Assembly (NCBI GenBank): GCA_937864815.1 | Contig: CALMJY010000047.1 | Coordinates: 1-54,421, forward strand | DNA: 54,421 bases | Direction of reading: 5' to 3' | Source of the DNA: an uncultured Bacteroidota bacterium | GTDB taxonomy: Bacteria > Bacteroidota > Bacteroidia > Bacteroidales > VadinHA17 | In this document: positions 43,270 through 51,298 of the stretch, one piece after another | How positions within the stretch are numbered: the stretch's first letter is position 1 | Layout of the letters: each line of letters starts with the position of its first letter | Made by a program: the position numbers and the translations under genes | Notes under the pieces: generated by a model | What the model was told of the DNA's origin: nothing | What the model saw: the letters and a program-made list of their open reading frames with translations, nothing else | The model's database searches: none

Positions 43270-43339
43270 CTGCCAACTGCCATCTGCCAACTGCCAACTG
43301 CCATCTGCCAACTGCCAACTGCCATCTGCCAACTGCCAA
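43270..43339 (+). repeat. CTGCCAA/CTGCCAT heptamer array with 21-bp higher order
   Basis: Ten exact-length 7-bp units alternate in the order A-T-A, A-T-A, A-T-A, A (A = CTGCCAA, T = CTGCCAT), so a 21-bp triplet of units is itself repeated. It ends four bases before the stop codon of the GH3 gene (43344, leftward). Confidence 0.93.
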
Positions 43340-43343
43340 CTTA

Positions 43344-46301
43344 TTACTCTATTATTGAATCATATACAGCCTGTAAAACCGATCCCCTGACACTAAGATC
43401 CGAAATCAGATTATTATTTCTGGTAGGATAGACTCTGTTTGAAAAGAAAATCAGAGTTACTTCCTTTTCCGGATCCACCCAGGCGAAGGTACCTGTATAT
43501 CCTGTGTGCCCGAAGCTTGATGGAGATGCGTCTTTTGCAGGGTAAGCCTTATCAGGTGGTAACTGTGAATTATTTAACATTGGTTTGTCGAAACCAAGAC
43601 CTCTGCGATTATCATTCTCAGGATACTGAACACTTGTATATTCTGCAAGAACATCGTGTCCAATAATTTGCTCACCACCGTAATTTCCCATCCTCCTGTA
43701 TAGTTCCATAAGTTTAATGAGATCATTTGTTGTGGCAAACAGACCGGCATGTCCTGATATACCGCCAAGCATGCCTGCCATCTCGTCGTGTACAGTTCCC
43801 TGCAATTGCTGCTTTCTGAATGTTGAATCATATTCGGTAGGGATAATCCTGCTTAATTGATATTTTTTATAGGGATTGAAAACAAGATCATTTGCACCTA
43901 TTTTTTTATAGATGTTATCTGTTACGAACTCATTCCATTTCTGCCCTGTTATGTTCTCAAGGATTTGTGGCGTTATAATAAATGTAAGATCTGAATAGGT
44001 GTATTTCTTTTCCCGAAGTTTGCTGTTTTTGATCTGTTTCCACATCTTGTTCCTGTAATTCTTATACAGATATACATTATGGGCAACCATAACAGGATAC
44101 TTTTCACTGTAGACCGGACTGCATGTATGTCTCTTATAGCTTCCGTCAGGTTTTGTTGTGTACCTGTAGAATGGAATAAAGGGTGTCAGCCCGGCCTGAT
44201 GAGTTAAAATATCCCTCATTACAAGATTTTCTTTATCCGACTTCCTGAAATAGGGGAGATAGCTGCCAAGGGTATTGTCAGGTGAAAATTTGCCTTCTGT
44301 GTTAAGAAGCATGAATCCCGGGAGCGAAGAGGATATTTTTGTTACAGAGGCCAGATCAAAAAGATCATCATCTTTTACAGGAGTTCTTCCATCATAAGTC
44401 TGGTAACCATATGCCTTATGAAATATCACAGTTCCCTTCCTGGCAACCATTACCACACAACCGGGAAATGCTTTTGCAACCAGGGAAGCATTAACAACAG
44501 AATCTATTTTGTAATTCAACTGAGATGATGAAACACCAGCACTCTCAGGAATTCCGAACTGAAGCCTCAGATTACCCGGAGTAAGTATCCCGTCTTCCGA
44601 TTTCCATTTAGTATTTATTGAAACAGGCAGTGCACCCCTGGCACCAATTCCTCCAAAAATAAGCTGGGCAGAAAGCTCCTCCGTATCCTTGTTTTCCTGG
44701 TAAGCAAGTATAAGACCGTCTGTTTTTTCTAGTGAAGGTATTTTGGCAATACCATAGGGATTTCCGAACCAGGTGAGTATTGTTCTCTTGTTAGCTACAA
44801 GTTTGTCAATGAAATCTGTCATTTCCCCTGTAATTCCAAACCCTTTCTGGGGTCTCTGGTCGAGACCGTATACTCCTGCAAGAACAATATCATAGCCGGC
44901 AAGCCGCCTTAGAAGGCTATCTGCTGTCTTTGCATCAGACAGATCAAAAGTATAATGGTCTCCCTTCAGATATTTATCAATCTGAAGCTGGTACGCAGTA
45001 ATCTTTTTACTGTTGACAGCAATTGTTGCAATCTTGATTTTGTCGAGATTTTTCAGCGGAATAATATTCTGGTTATTATTAAGGACTGTAAGTGCATTTG
45101 CATAAAGGTCTCTGATAAGCGCCTTTGAAGATGCAGGAGATAATTCCTGATCAATATTACCGGTATTGATTTTTTTGCTTCCTGACAGACCTGCCCAGTA
45201 TTTCAATGCCAGTATTTTACGGCATTTAAGTGCAATCTCCTCCTGACTGATTTTTTTTGAATTAATATAATTCCTGGTTTCATCTAAAGCGTCTTTGACC
45301 TGAAGAACAAATTCCACAACATCATTGCCGGCCTGTAATGCTTTTGCATCAGCTTCTCCCGGTTTAAAGTATTTAGTTACTCCCTGCATGTTCATGGCAT
45401 CCGTTATAACCAGTCCCTTAAATCCCAGTTGTTTTCCGAGTAGTTCTTTAATAATCACAGGTGAAAGGGTTGATGGCAATCCTGAAGTCGAATCAAGCGA
45501 TGGAAGGTTTAGATGTGCTGTCATTACCGCTCCCGATCCTTCATCAATGAGTTTCCGGAATGGATAGATTTCGGTACTTTCCAGCCTTTCGCGGGAATGA
45601 GAAATTCTGGGAAGATCTTCATGCGAATCAACATCAGTATCTCCATGTCCGGGAAAATGCTTTGCAGTTGCAAGAATTCCATAGTCCTGCATCCCCTTCA
45701 TATACATTATGGTTTTTGCTGATACATTTTCCCGGTCTTCACCAAAAGATCTGTAATTGATGACCGGATTATTCGGATTATTATTAATATCCGCAACAGG
45801 GGCAAGGTTGACATGCATTCCAAGCCTCTTAAACTGCAAGGCAACAGCTCTGCCAAAATGGTATATCAGAGAATCGTTCCTGATTGCTCCCAGGGTCATC
45901 TGGTAAGGATATTTGTCAACATTTGTCAGCCTCATGCCTATTCCCCATTCTGCATCCATGGCAATAGCCAGAGGGACCTTTGAAATACTCTGATAATAAT
46001 TGGTAAGCTCAGCCTGTTTTGTTGCATTGCCCTGGAAAAATATTAATCCGCCAACGCCATATTGCCTTATCATATCGCTGATTTCCACTTCATGAGCTAT
46101 GTCCTTATCTGACCATGCAGCTATCCATATGCTCTGGGCTATCTGCTGATCGGTTGAAAGTGTTTTCATCACAGAGTCGACCCATGGATGATTCACATAC
46201 TTAATAAAAGGAGGATCCGTGGTCTGTGCGTATGACTGTGTGCGTAAGAAGATTGAAAATGCTGCAAAAAGTACTGCGAATGACCACCTTTTTTTACTCA
46301 T
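43344..46301 (-). CDS. GH3 beta-N-acetylhexosaminidase fused to serine hydrolase (beta-lactamase fold)
   Basis: This 985-residue secreted protein (MSKKRWSFAVLFAAFSIFLR... signal) has two enzymes in one chain. The N-terminal GH3 NagZ-like domain (about 30-380) contains AMDAEWGIGMRL, KHFPGHGDTDVDSHEDLP (about 215) and the nucleophile Asp in LVITDAMNMQG (about 297). A GH3 C-terminal alpha/beta domain follows (about 400-570). The third part (about 590-985) is a class C beta-lactamase/PBP-like domain with SxxK in LASVTKIS (about 653), YSD in TYSDLTFI, and HTGYTG near the end. This fusion is known in Bacteroidota and is taken to act on peptidoglycan or amino sugars. It neighbours AmgK/MurU-like genes. 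Confidence 0.93.
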   Translation of the reverse strand: MSKKRWSFAVLFAAFSIFLRTQSYAQTTDPPFIKYVNHPWVDSVMKTLSTDQQIAQSIWIAAWSDKDIAHEVEISDMIRQYGVGGLIFFQGNATKQAELTNYYQSISKVPLAIAMDAEWGIGMRLTNVDKYPYQMTLGAIRNDSLIYHFGRAVALQFKRLGMHVNLAPVADINNNPNNPVINYRSFGEDRENVSAKTIMYMKGMQDYGILATAKHFPGHGDTDVDSHEDLPRISHSRERLESTEIYPFRKLIDEGSGAVMTAHLNLPSLDSTSGLPSTLSPVIIKELLGKQLGFKGLVITDAMNMQGVTKYFKPGEADAKALQAGNDVVEFVLQVKDALDETRNYINSKKISQEEIALKCRKILALKYWAGLSGSKKINTGNIDQELSPASSKALIRDLYANALTVLNNNQNIIPLKNLDKIKIATIAVNSKKITAYQLQIDKYLKGDHYTFDLSDAKTADSLLRRLAGYDIVLAGVYGLDQRPQKGFGITGEMTDFIDKLVANKRTILTWFGNPYGIAKIPSLEKTDGLILAYQENKDTEELSAQLIFGGIGARGALPVSINTKWKSEDGILTPGNLRLQFGIPESAGVSSSQLNYKIDSVVNASLVAKAFPGCVVMVARKGTVIFHKAYGYQTYDGRTPVKDDDLFDLASVTKISSSLPGFMLLNTEGKFSPDNTLGSYLPYFRKSDKENLVMRDILTHQAGLTPFIPFYRYTTKPDGSYKRHTCSPVYSEKYPVMVAHNVYLYKNYRNKMWKQIKNSKLREKKYTYSDLTFIITPQILENITGQKWNEFVTDNIYKKIGANDLVFNPYKKYQLSRIIPTEYDSTFRKQQLQGTVHDEMAGMLGGISGHAGLFATTNDLIKLMELYRRMGNYGGEQIIGHDVLAEYTSVQYPENDNRRGLGFDKPMLNNSQLPPDKAYPAKDASPSSFGHTGYTGTFAWVDPEKEVTLIFFSNRVYPTRNNNLISDLSVRGSVLQAVYDSIIE

Positions 46302-46348
46302 GGCTTGACTGGTTTTTGGTTAAATATGATTCATATGTTGATTCTCCC

Positions 46349-46356
46349 CAAATGTA
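46349..46356 (-). promoter_or_regulatory. -7 promoter box TACATTTG for GH3 fusion gene
   Basis: Exact TAnnTTTG match on the minus strand, 48 bases upstream of the start codon at 46301. No clear -33 element. Confidence 0.42.
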
Positions 46357-46497
46357 ATTTTTTAAAGTTAAATATTGGAATGTTTCATTCAGTTTGCATT
46401 AACGAACCTGTTAATAAATGGAATCAAAGAGATAATAACTAAATCGGTTTAAATTGACCGGAATTACTATTTTTACCACTCAAATTCTTTGATTCAC

Positions 46498-47607
46498 ATG
46501 GCAAAGGGCAACAACAGGTTAGTTTCACTCGATATTTTCAGGGGGATAACTATTGCATTTATGATAATTGTTAATACACCTGGCAGCTGGGAATATGTAT
46601 ATGCCCCGCTGCGTCATGCCAAATGGCATGGTTGTACTCCGACAGATCTCGTATTCCCTTTCTTTTTGTTTATTGTTGGTGTATCCACATTCTATTCCCT
46701 GAAAAAGTATGGGAATGAATTTAACACAGGATCTGTTTTAAGAATTATCCGACGGATGTTGCTGATTATTGCAGTGGGCCTGTTTCTTGCCATATTCCCT
46801 AAATTTTTGAGGGACTATTCGGCTCTGCGCTTACCGGGAGTTCTTCAGAGAATAGCGATTGCTTATGGAATAGGTGCAATTATTTGTTTAAGTGTAAGAC
46901 GCGATTTTTTATGGATTGCTGTTGCTGTTATACTGCTGGCATACTGGGGATTGCTTGCATTATTCGGCGGTGCTGATCCTTATAGCCTTGAAACCAATTT
47001 CGCTGCAAAGGTCGACCTTGCAATACTTGGTCCTAACCACATATATAAAGGATTCGGTGTGCCATTTGATCCTGAAGGATTATTAAGTACAATACCTTCA
47101 ATCGCCACTGTTTTAATAGGCTATTTTACCGGTGAGATGATCAGTAAAACATCTGAAGGGGGAAGGGCCGTAATCAAGCTTCTTTTATTTGGTGCTGCCT
47201 CTGCAGGTCTTGGTTACCTGTGGGGTATGGTATTTCCGATTAACAAACCACTGTGGACAAGCTCTTATGTTCTGTATACAGCAGGTCTGGCAATGGGATT
47301 TCTTGCGCTTATTTATCTTGTTGCAGATGTTTTTAAATTTCAGAAATGGGGAACCTTCTTCCTGGTATTTGGCACTAATGCCATTTTTGCCTTTTCACTT
47401 GCAGGCATATGGACAAAAACAATGCTGAATATAAAGATTGCTGCAGGGACTGATAAGATAACACTATATTCATGGATCTATCAGAAAATCTTTGCACCCC
47501 TGGCTGGTAATATGAACGGGAGCCTCTTTTTTGCCTTATTTCAGGTGCTTCTTGTCTGGTCAGCAGTTCTGATTCTCTACAGGAAGAAGATATTTATCAA
47601 GTTGTAA
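46498..47607 (+). CDS. NagX-like membrane acyltransferase family protein (DUF5009/HGSNAT-like)
   Basis: A polytopic membrane protein of 369 residues with about 10 segments; the ATG at 46498 (MAKGNNRLVSLDIFRG) is preferred to a TTG three codons upstream. The N-terminus RLVSLDIFRGITIAFMIIVN and the loop AKWHGCTPTDLVFPFFLFIVG, with a conserved His, Asp and Phe-Pro-Phe, are typical of the heparan-alpha-glucosaminide N-acetyltransferase/NagX family. In bacteria members are linked to GlcNAc or MurNAc use, as transporters or transmembrane acyltransferases. It is divergent from the GH3 fusion and precedes the AmgK- and MurU-like genes, supporting an amino-sugar role. Confidence 0.85.
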   Translation: MAKGNNRLVSLDIFRGITIAFMIIVNTPGSWEYVYAPLRHAKWHGCTPTDLVFPFFLFIVGVSTFYSLKKYGNEFNTGSVLRIIRRMLLIIAVGLFLAIFPKFLRDYSALRLPGVLQRIAIAYGIGAIICLSVRRDFLWIAVAVILLAYWGLLALFGGADPYSLETNFAAKVDLAILGPNHIYKGFGVPFDPEGLLSTIPSIATVLIGYFTGEMISKTSEGGRAVIKLLLFGAASAGLGYLWGMVFPINKPLWTSSYVLYTAGLAMGFLALIYLVADVFKFQKWGTFFLVFGTNAIFAFSLAGIWTKTMLNIKIAAGTDKITLYSWIYQKIFAPLAGNMNGSLFFALFQVLLVWSAVLILYRKKIFIKL

Positions 47608-47610
47608 AGG

Positions 47611-47645
47611 ACACAAGACACAAGACACAAGACACAAGACACATG
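47611..47645 (+). repeat. ACACAAG heptamer array
   Basis: Four exact ACACAAG units and one ACACATG, beginning four bases after the NagX-like stop codon. Confidence 0.88.
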
Positions 47646-47689
47646 GTTCAGAGATAATAAAGATATTTGAAATTTAAAAAACAGACTGG

Positions 47690-48718
47690 ATGCAGATTAT
47701 AGATGTTGTTTCTGAAGGATACAAAAAGTATTATGGTGTTAAGGATATCAGGATAGTTGCTCTACCTCAGTCAGGTTCCGACAGAAAGTATTTTCGCATT
47801 TTTGATGGTAGTAAGAGTGTTATCGGAGCATATAATGCCAATGCTGAAGAAAATGAAGCATTTATCGGGTTTACTCATCACTTTATTTCCAAAGGCTTGC
47901 CTGTGCCTGAAATTTATGCAAGTATCCCTGAAAAGTATATCTACTTTTTACGCGACCTTGGAGATACCAATTTGTTTACATGGCTTCAGCAACACGGTTT
48001 TAAATCTGAAGCTGAGAATCTGTATGAAAAAATTCTTGAGAAACTGATCAGGTTTCAGATTGATGGAATAAAGGGACTTGATACAGATCTCTGCTATCCT
48101 CATAAGAGTTTTGACAGGCAATCGATGATGTGGGATATGAATTATTTCAAATATATGCTTCTGAAGCTCCTGGCTGCCCCGTTCAATGAGCGGCGTCTTG
48201 AAAGTGATTTTATTACAATGGCAGACTTCCTTCTCAAAACAGGTCAGGATTATTTTCTTTACCGCGATTTTCAGTCGGCAAATGTGATGATTGTAGAAGG
48301 GGAACCCTGGTTTATTGATTATCAGGGGGGCAGAAAAGGTGCGCCCCAATATGATGTTGCGTCTCTGCTTTTTGATGCTAAGGCTCATATTCCTGAAGAT
48401 TCCAGAACAAGACTGCTAGAAAAGCATATTGACAACTTTTGCAGTGTTTCAGGTGAAAAGAAGGAAGAATTCAGAGGATATTATGCAGGATTCAGCATGA
48501 TCAGGCTGATGCAGGCACTGGGAGCCTTCGGTTTCAGAGGACTATATGAAAAGAAACCAACATTCACCGGAAGTATTGTACCGGCTATAGAATTGTTGAC
48601 CGGTATAATAGACTCAGGTCACCTTCCGGTTGAACTGCCTGAACTTTTTACGGCGGTCCGTAATGTACCCTCAACAGAAATATTTCAGCAGCTTAAATCC
48701 GGAAACGTTATCGCCTGA
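47690..48718 (+). CDS. amgK: AmgK-like sugar kinase (aminoglycoside phosphotransferase fold)
   Basis: This 342-residue cytosolic kinase is of the APH/choline-kinase fold. PQSGSDRKYFRI (about 25-36) is the nucleotide loop, FLRDLGDTNLFTWL the hinge, LYRDFQSANVMI (about 190-201) the catalytic loop with Tyr in place of the usual His, and WFIDYQGGRKGAPQYDVASLLFD (about 206-228) the metal-binding segment. The DYQ-G-R-G-P sequence is typical of AmgK, which phosphorylates N-acetylmuramate or GlcNAc at C1. It is followed by a MurU-like uridylyltransferase, the usual AmgK partner for making UDP-MurNAc without de novo synthesis. The substrate is inferred from family and neighbour. Confidence 0.85.
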   Translation: MQIIDVVSEGYKKYYGVKDIRIVALPQSGSDRKYFRIFDGSKSVIGAYNANAEENEAFIGFTHHFISKGLPVPEIYASIPEKYIYFLRDLGDTNLFTWLQQHGFKSEAENLYEKILEKLIRFQIDGIKGLDTDLCYPHKSFDRQSMMWDMNYFKYMLLKLLAAPFNERRLESDFITMADFLLKTGQDYFLYRDFQSANVMIVEGEPWFIDYQGGRKGAPQYDVASLLFDAKAHIPEDSRTRLLEKHIDNFCSVSGEKKEEFRGYYAGFSMIRLMQALGAFGFRGLYEKKPTFTGSIVPAIELLTGIIDSGHLPVELPELFTAVRNVPSTEIFQQLKSGNVIA

Positions 48719-48720
48719 AA

Positions 48721-48859
48721 GACCAGTAGACCAGAGGACCAGAAGACCAGAAGACCAGAAGACCAGAAGACCAGAAGACCAGTAGACCAGAGGACCAGAA
48801 GACCAGTAGACCAGAGGACCAGAAGACCAGTAGACCAGTAGACCAGTAGACCAGTAGAC
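48721..48859 (+). repeat. Seventeen-unit GACCAGWA octamer array
   Basis: Seventeen contiguous 8-bp units GACCAGTA, GACCAGAA or GACCAGAG, then GAC. It starts two bases after the amgK-like stop and ends one base before the murU-like ATG, filling the gap. All three minus-strand frames are open across it because an 8-bp unit without stops reads the same peptide in every frame. Confidence 0.95.
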
Positions 48860-48860
48860 A

Positions 48861-49577
48861 ATGAAAGCAATGATCTTTGCAGCAGGTCTGGGAACCAGGC
48901 TTGGAAAAATTACTGAAACAACTACCAAAGCTCTGCTTGATATTAACGGGAAAACTGTTATTCACCGAGCTGTAGAAAAATGCTTTTTATCAGGATTTGA
49001 AGACATTATTATTAATGTTCATCATTTTGCCGACCAGGTTGAGATGGAAATAGAAAATCTCAGGAAACTTGGCTACAGGATTTCTGTGTCTGATGAAAGG
49101 GACGGTTTACTTGAAAATGGCGGTGGTCTGTTTAAGGCAAAATGGTTTTTTGGTGATAATCCATTCCTGTTATATAATGCGGATATTATTTCTGATTATG
49201 ATATACCGGCCCTGTTCAGATTTCATCAGAAAAAGGGTTGCATAGCAACACTTGCTACCAGGCACAGACCCGGTAAACGTTTTATCCTTGTTGATGATGA
49301 AGGCAGGTTGAGAGGCTGGAGAAACGTTGAAACAGGGGAAGAGAAGCTCAGAGGTGTTTCTACTTCGGCAGGACTTGATGAAATAGCTTTCTCAAGCATG
49401 CATATTGTTGAGTCTGAGATTTTTAATTATATGCGTCCGGGAAAGTATTCAATGATTGACCTCTATCTGGAGCTTGCGGCAGAGCACCCTGTTTATACTC
49501 TGAAGGATGACGGGGGTTATTGGGTGGATGTGGGTACACCCGAAAGTCTTGATCGAGTAAGAAAACTCCTTGTCTGA
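48861..49577 (+). CDS. murU: MurU-like nucleotidyltransferase
   Basis: This 238-residue sugar-phosphate nucleotidyltransferase begins MKAMIFAAGLGTRLGKITE, with the G-x-G-T-R nucleotide loop. KALLDINGKTVIHRAVEKC, INVHHFADQVE, DGLLENGGGLFKAKWFF and FLLYNADIISDYD (metal-binding Asp about 108) follow, and YWVDVGTPESL ends the fold. These match MurU (MurNAc-1-phosphate uridylyltransferase) and related short GlmU/RmlA-like enzymes. With the AmgK-like kinase upstream it would make UDP-MurNAc from recovered MurNAc. The octamer array touches its start codon, and no Shine-Dalgarno is present. Confidence 0.85.
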   Translation: MKAMIFAAGLGTRLGKITETTTKALLDINGKTVIHRAVEKCFLSGFEDIIINVHHFADQVEMEIENLRKLGYRISVSDERDGLLENGGGLFKAKWFFGDNPFLLYNADIISDYDIPALFRFHQKKGCIATLATRHRPGKRFILVDDEGRLRGWRNVETGEEKLRGVSTSAGLDEIAFSSMHIVESEIFNYMRPGKYSMIDLYLELAAEHPVYTLKDDGGYWVDVGTPESLDRVRKLLV

Positions 49578-49618
49578 TACTCTGGAATCAGTTAATCAGA
49601 AACAGTAACATTCTTTCT

Positions 49619-49656
49619 GTTGCCTGTCGCCTGTCGCCCGTCGCCCGTCGCCAGTC
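49619..49656 (+). repeat. GTCGCCT heptamer array
   Basis: Five period-7 units (GTTGCCT, GTCGCCT, GTCGCCC twice, GTCGCCA) plus GTC, running right up to the trkH stop codon (49657). Same family and strand as 13072, 17171 and 20392. Confidence 0.85.
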
Positions 49657-51102
49657 TTACACTTTCCAGAATGTCCTTGTAAACAACGCGAAAACGGAGA
49701 TAATCTCAAGCCTTCCCAGTATCATAAGCAGACTAAGTATTACCTTTGTCATTTCTGGCAGATGGGCATAATTGTGCATCGGACCGACTGAGCCAAGACC
49801 GGGCCCAATATTACCAAGTGATGCAGCCACTGAACTTGCGGATGTAACAACATCAAGCCCGGTGAATACAACCAGAAGAGTTCCTGCTACAAAAATGAAT
49901 AGATAGAGCACCACAAAGGAAAGTATTGATATATTGATCTTTTCTGCAATAGTCTTGCCATGATATTTAATGCCTGAAAGTGCATTAGGATGATTTATCT
50001 TGACAAATGCACTTTTTATGTTCTTGACAACAATCAGGTGTCTGGCCATTTTAATGTTTCCTGTTGTTGAGCCAGTACTTCCTCCTGTAAACAGAAGCAG
50101 AAACAGAAATAATACTGCAGATCCAGGCCAGAACAGGTAATTAGTTGAAACAAATCCCGTTGTTGTAATCAGTGAAATAACATTGAAAAAACCGTTTCTT
50201 ATCGCTTTCTCAAGGTGATCTGTGGAGTTGGCCAGCAGGATTGAGGAAACAAGAGCTCCTGCAATTACAACAGAACCAACGTAAAACCAGAGTTCTTCAT
50301 TTTGAAAAACCTTTCTGAAATTGAGTTTAACTATATAATAGTAGACCACCTGACTAACCCCGGCAAGGAACATAAATATCATAATTATGTACTGGCTGTA
50401 GGATGAGTATCCTGCGATACTGTCATTTTTTGTAGCGAAACCTCCTGTTGCCATTGTGCCGAATGAATAACATACACTTTCAAATAAATCCATTTCCCCG
50501 ATTGCAAGCAGCAGGATCTCAGCCATTGTTAAGGTCAGGTAAATCATCAGAATCCTGTAACCAATTGATTTGGTTTTTGGATGAATCTTTTCCTGTAAAG
50601 TTGATTCAAGACTGAAAAGCTGATATCCGGTAACCCTGATAGAAGGCAATATAATTATAACAAGGACAATGAATCCGAAACCACCAAGCCAGTGTGTAAG
50701 GCTTCTCCAGAATAGTATCGAATGAGGAAGTATCTCGACATCTGTTATAATTGTCGAACCGGTTGTTGTAAAACCGGAACTTGATTCAAAGAAGGCATCA
50801 ACAAATGAGGGTATTGTCCCGCTCAGTATATAAGGCAGGGTACCAAATCCAAGGAATATTAACCATGACAGTACCACAATAAGATAACCATCCCTGTTAC
50901 TGAATTTCTGATAATCAGCAACATTTGTGACAAATCTGAAAACCACAGCAAAAAGTAAGGTGAATACTGCCGACCACAGAAATGGTTCCGGTGGTTCATT
51001 GTATATGAGAGCAACAGGAATACAAAGAAGAACCGAAACTGTTTCAATTAACAGAATTATACTTAATATCCTGAGAATCAGAAGCGGATTAATAAGTTTC
51101 AT
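49657..51102 (-). CDS. trkH: TrkH family potassium uptake protein
   Basis: This 481-residue membrane protein has about ten transmembrane segments and four pore-loop motifs: SSGFTTTGSTI, GTMATGGFATK, ISLITTTGFVSTN and ASLGNIGPG. These are the selectivity-filter repeats of TrkH/KtrB potassium transporters. LTHWLGGFGFIVLVIIILPS is also characteristic. The partner TrkA is not in the window. Transcription is leftward from a -7 box at 51129-51136. Confidence 0.95.
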   Translation of the reverse strand: MKLINPLLILRILSIILLIETVSVLLCIPVALIYNEPPEPFLWSAVFTLLFAVVFRFVTNVADYQKFSNRDGYLIVVLSWLIFLGFGTLPYILSGTIPSFVDAFFESSSGFTTTGSTIITDVEILPHSILFWRSLTHWLGGFGFIVLVIIILPSIRVTGYQLFSLESTLQEKIHPKTKSIGYRILMIYLTLTMAEILLLAIGEMDLFESVCYSFGTMATGGFATKNDSIAGYSSYSQYIIMIFMFLAGVSQVVYYYIVKLNFRKVFQNEELWFYVGSVVIAGALVSSILLANSTDHLEKAIRNGFFNVISLITTTGFVSTNYLFWPGSAVLFLFLLLFTGGSTGSTTGNIKMARHLIVVKNIKSAFVKINHPNALSGIKYHGKTIAEKINISILSFVVLYLFIFVAGTLLVVFTGLDVVTSASSVAASLGNIGPGLGSVGPMHNYAHLPEMTKVILSLLMILGRLEIISVFALFTRTFWKV

Positions 51103-51128
51103 AGAATTCTACAAGAGAATTAGGGTTA

Positions 51129-51136
51129 CAAATATA
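51129..51136 (-). promoter_or_regulatory. -7 promoter box TATATTTG for trkH
   Basis: Exact TAnnTTTG match on the minus strand, 27 bases upstream of the trkH start. The nearest TTG lies 25 bases further upstream, longer than the usual spacing. Confidence 0.45.
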
Positions 51137-51205
51137 ATCAGAAATAGTTACCCGCATTAAACAATTTGGTATCAGATATTCATTAAACTGAAATGAGTAA
51201 TATCA

Positions 51206-51235
51206 TTGAATGGTCATTTATAAGTTTTATATTTG
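51206..51235 (+). promoter_or_regulatory. Promoter of carboxyspermidine genes: TTG-19 bp-TATATTTG
   Basis: TTG at 51206-51208, 19 bp spacer, TATATTTG at 51228-51235. Both elements and spacing fit the Bacteroidota sigma-ABfr promoter. The start codon is 64 bases further on. The best promoter in the window. Confidence 0.68.
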
Positions 51236-51298
51236 AAATTGTTTTGTACGACAGGATTGCATCGTTCATGTAAGTTATAAAATTTAAAGATCAGAAAA

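Noticed and set aside
48671-48965. Three long overlapping minus-strand ORFs over the octamer array
   Set aside because: They arise because the 8-bp unit has no stop in any reverse frame; the peptides are the same repeating phrase in all frames.
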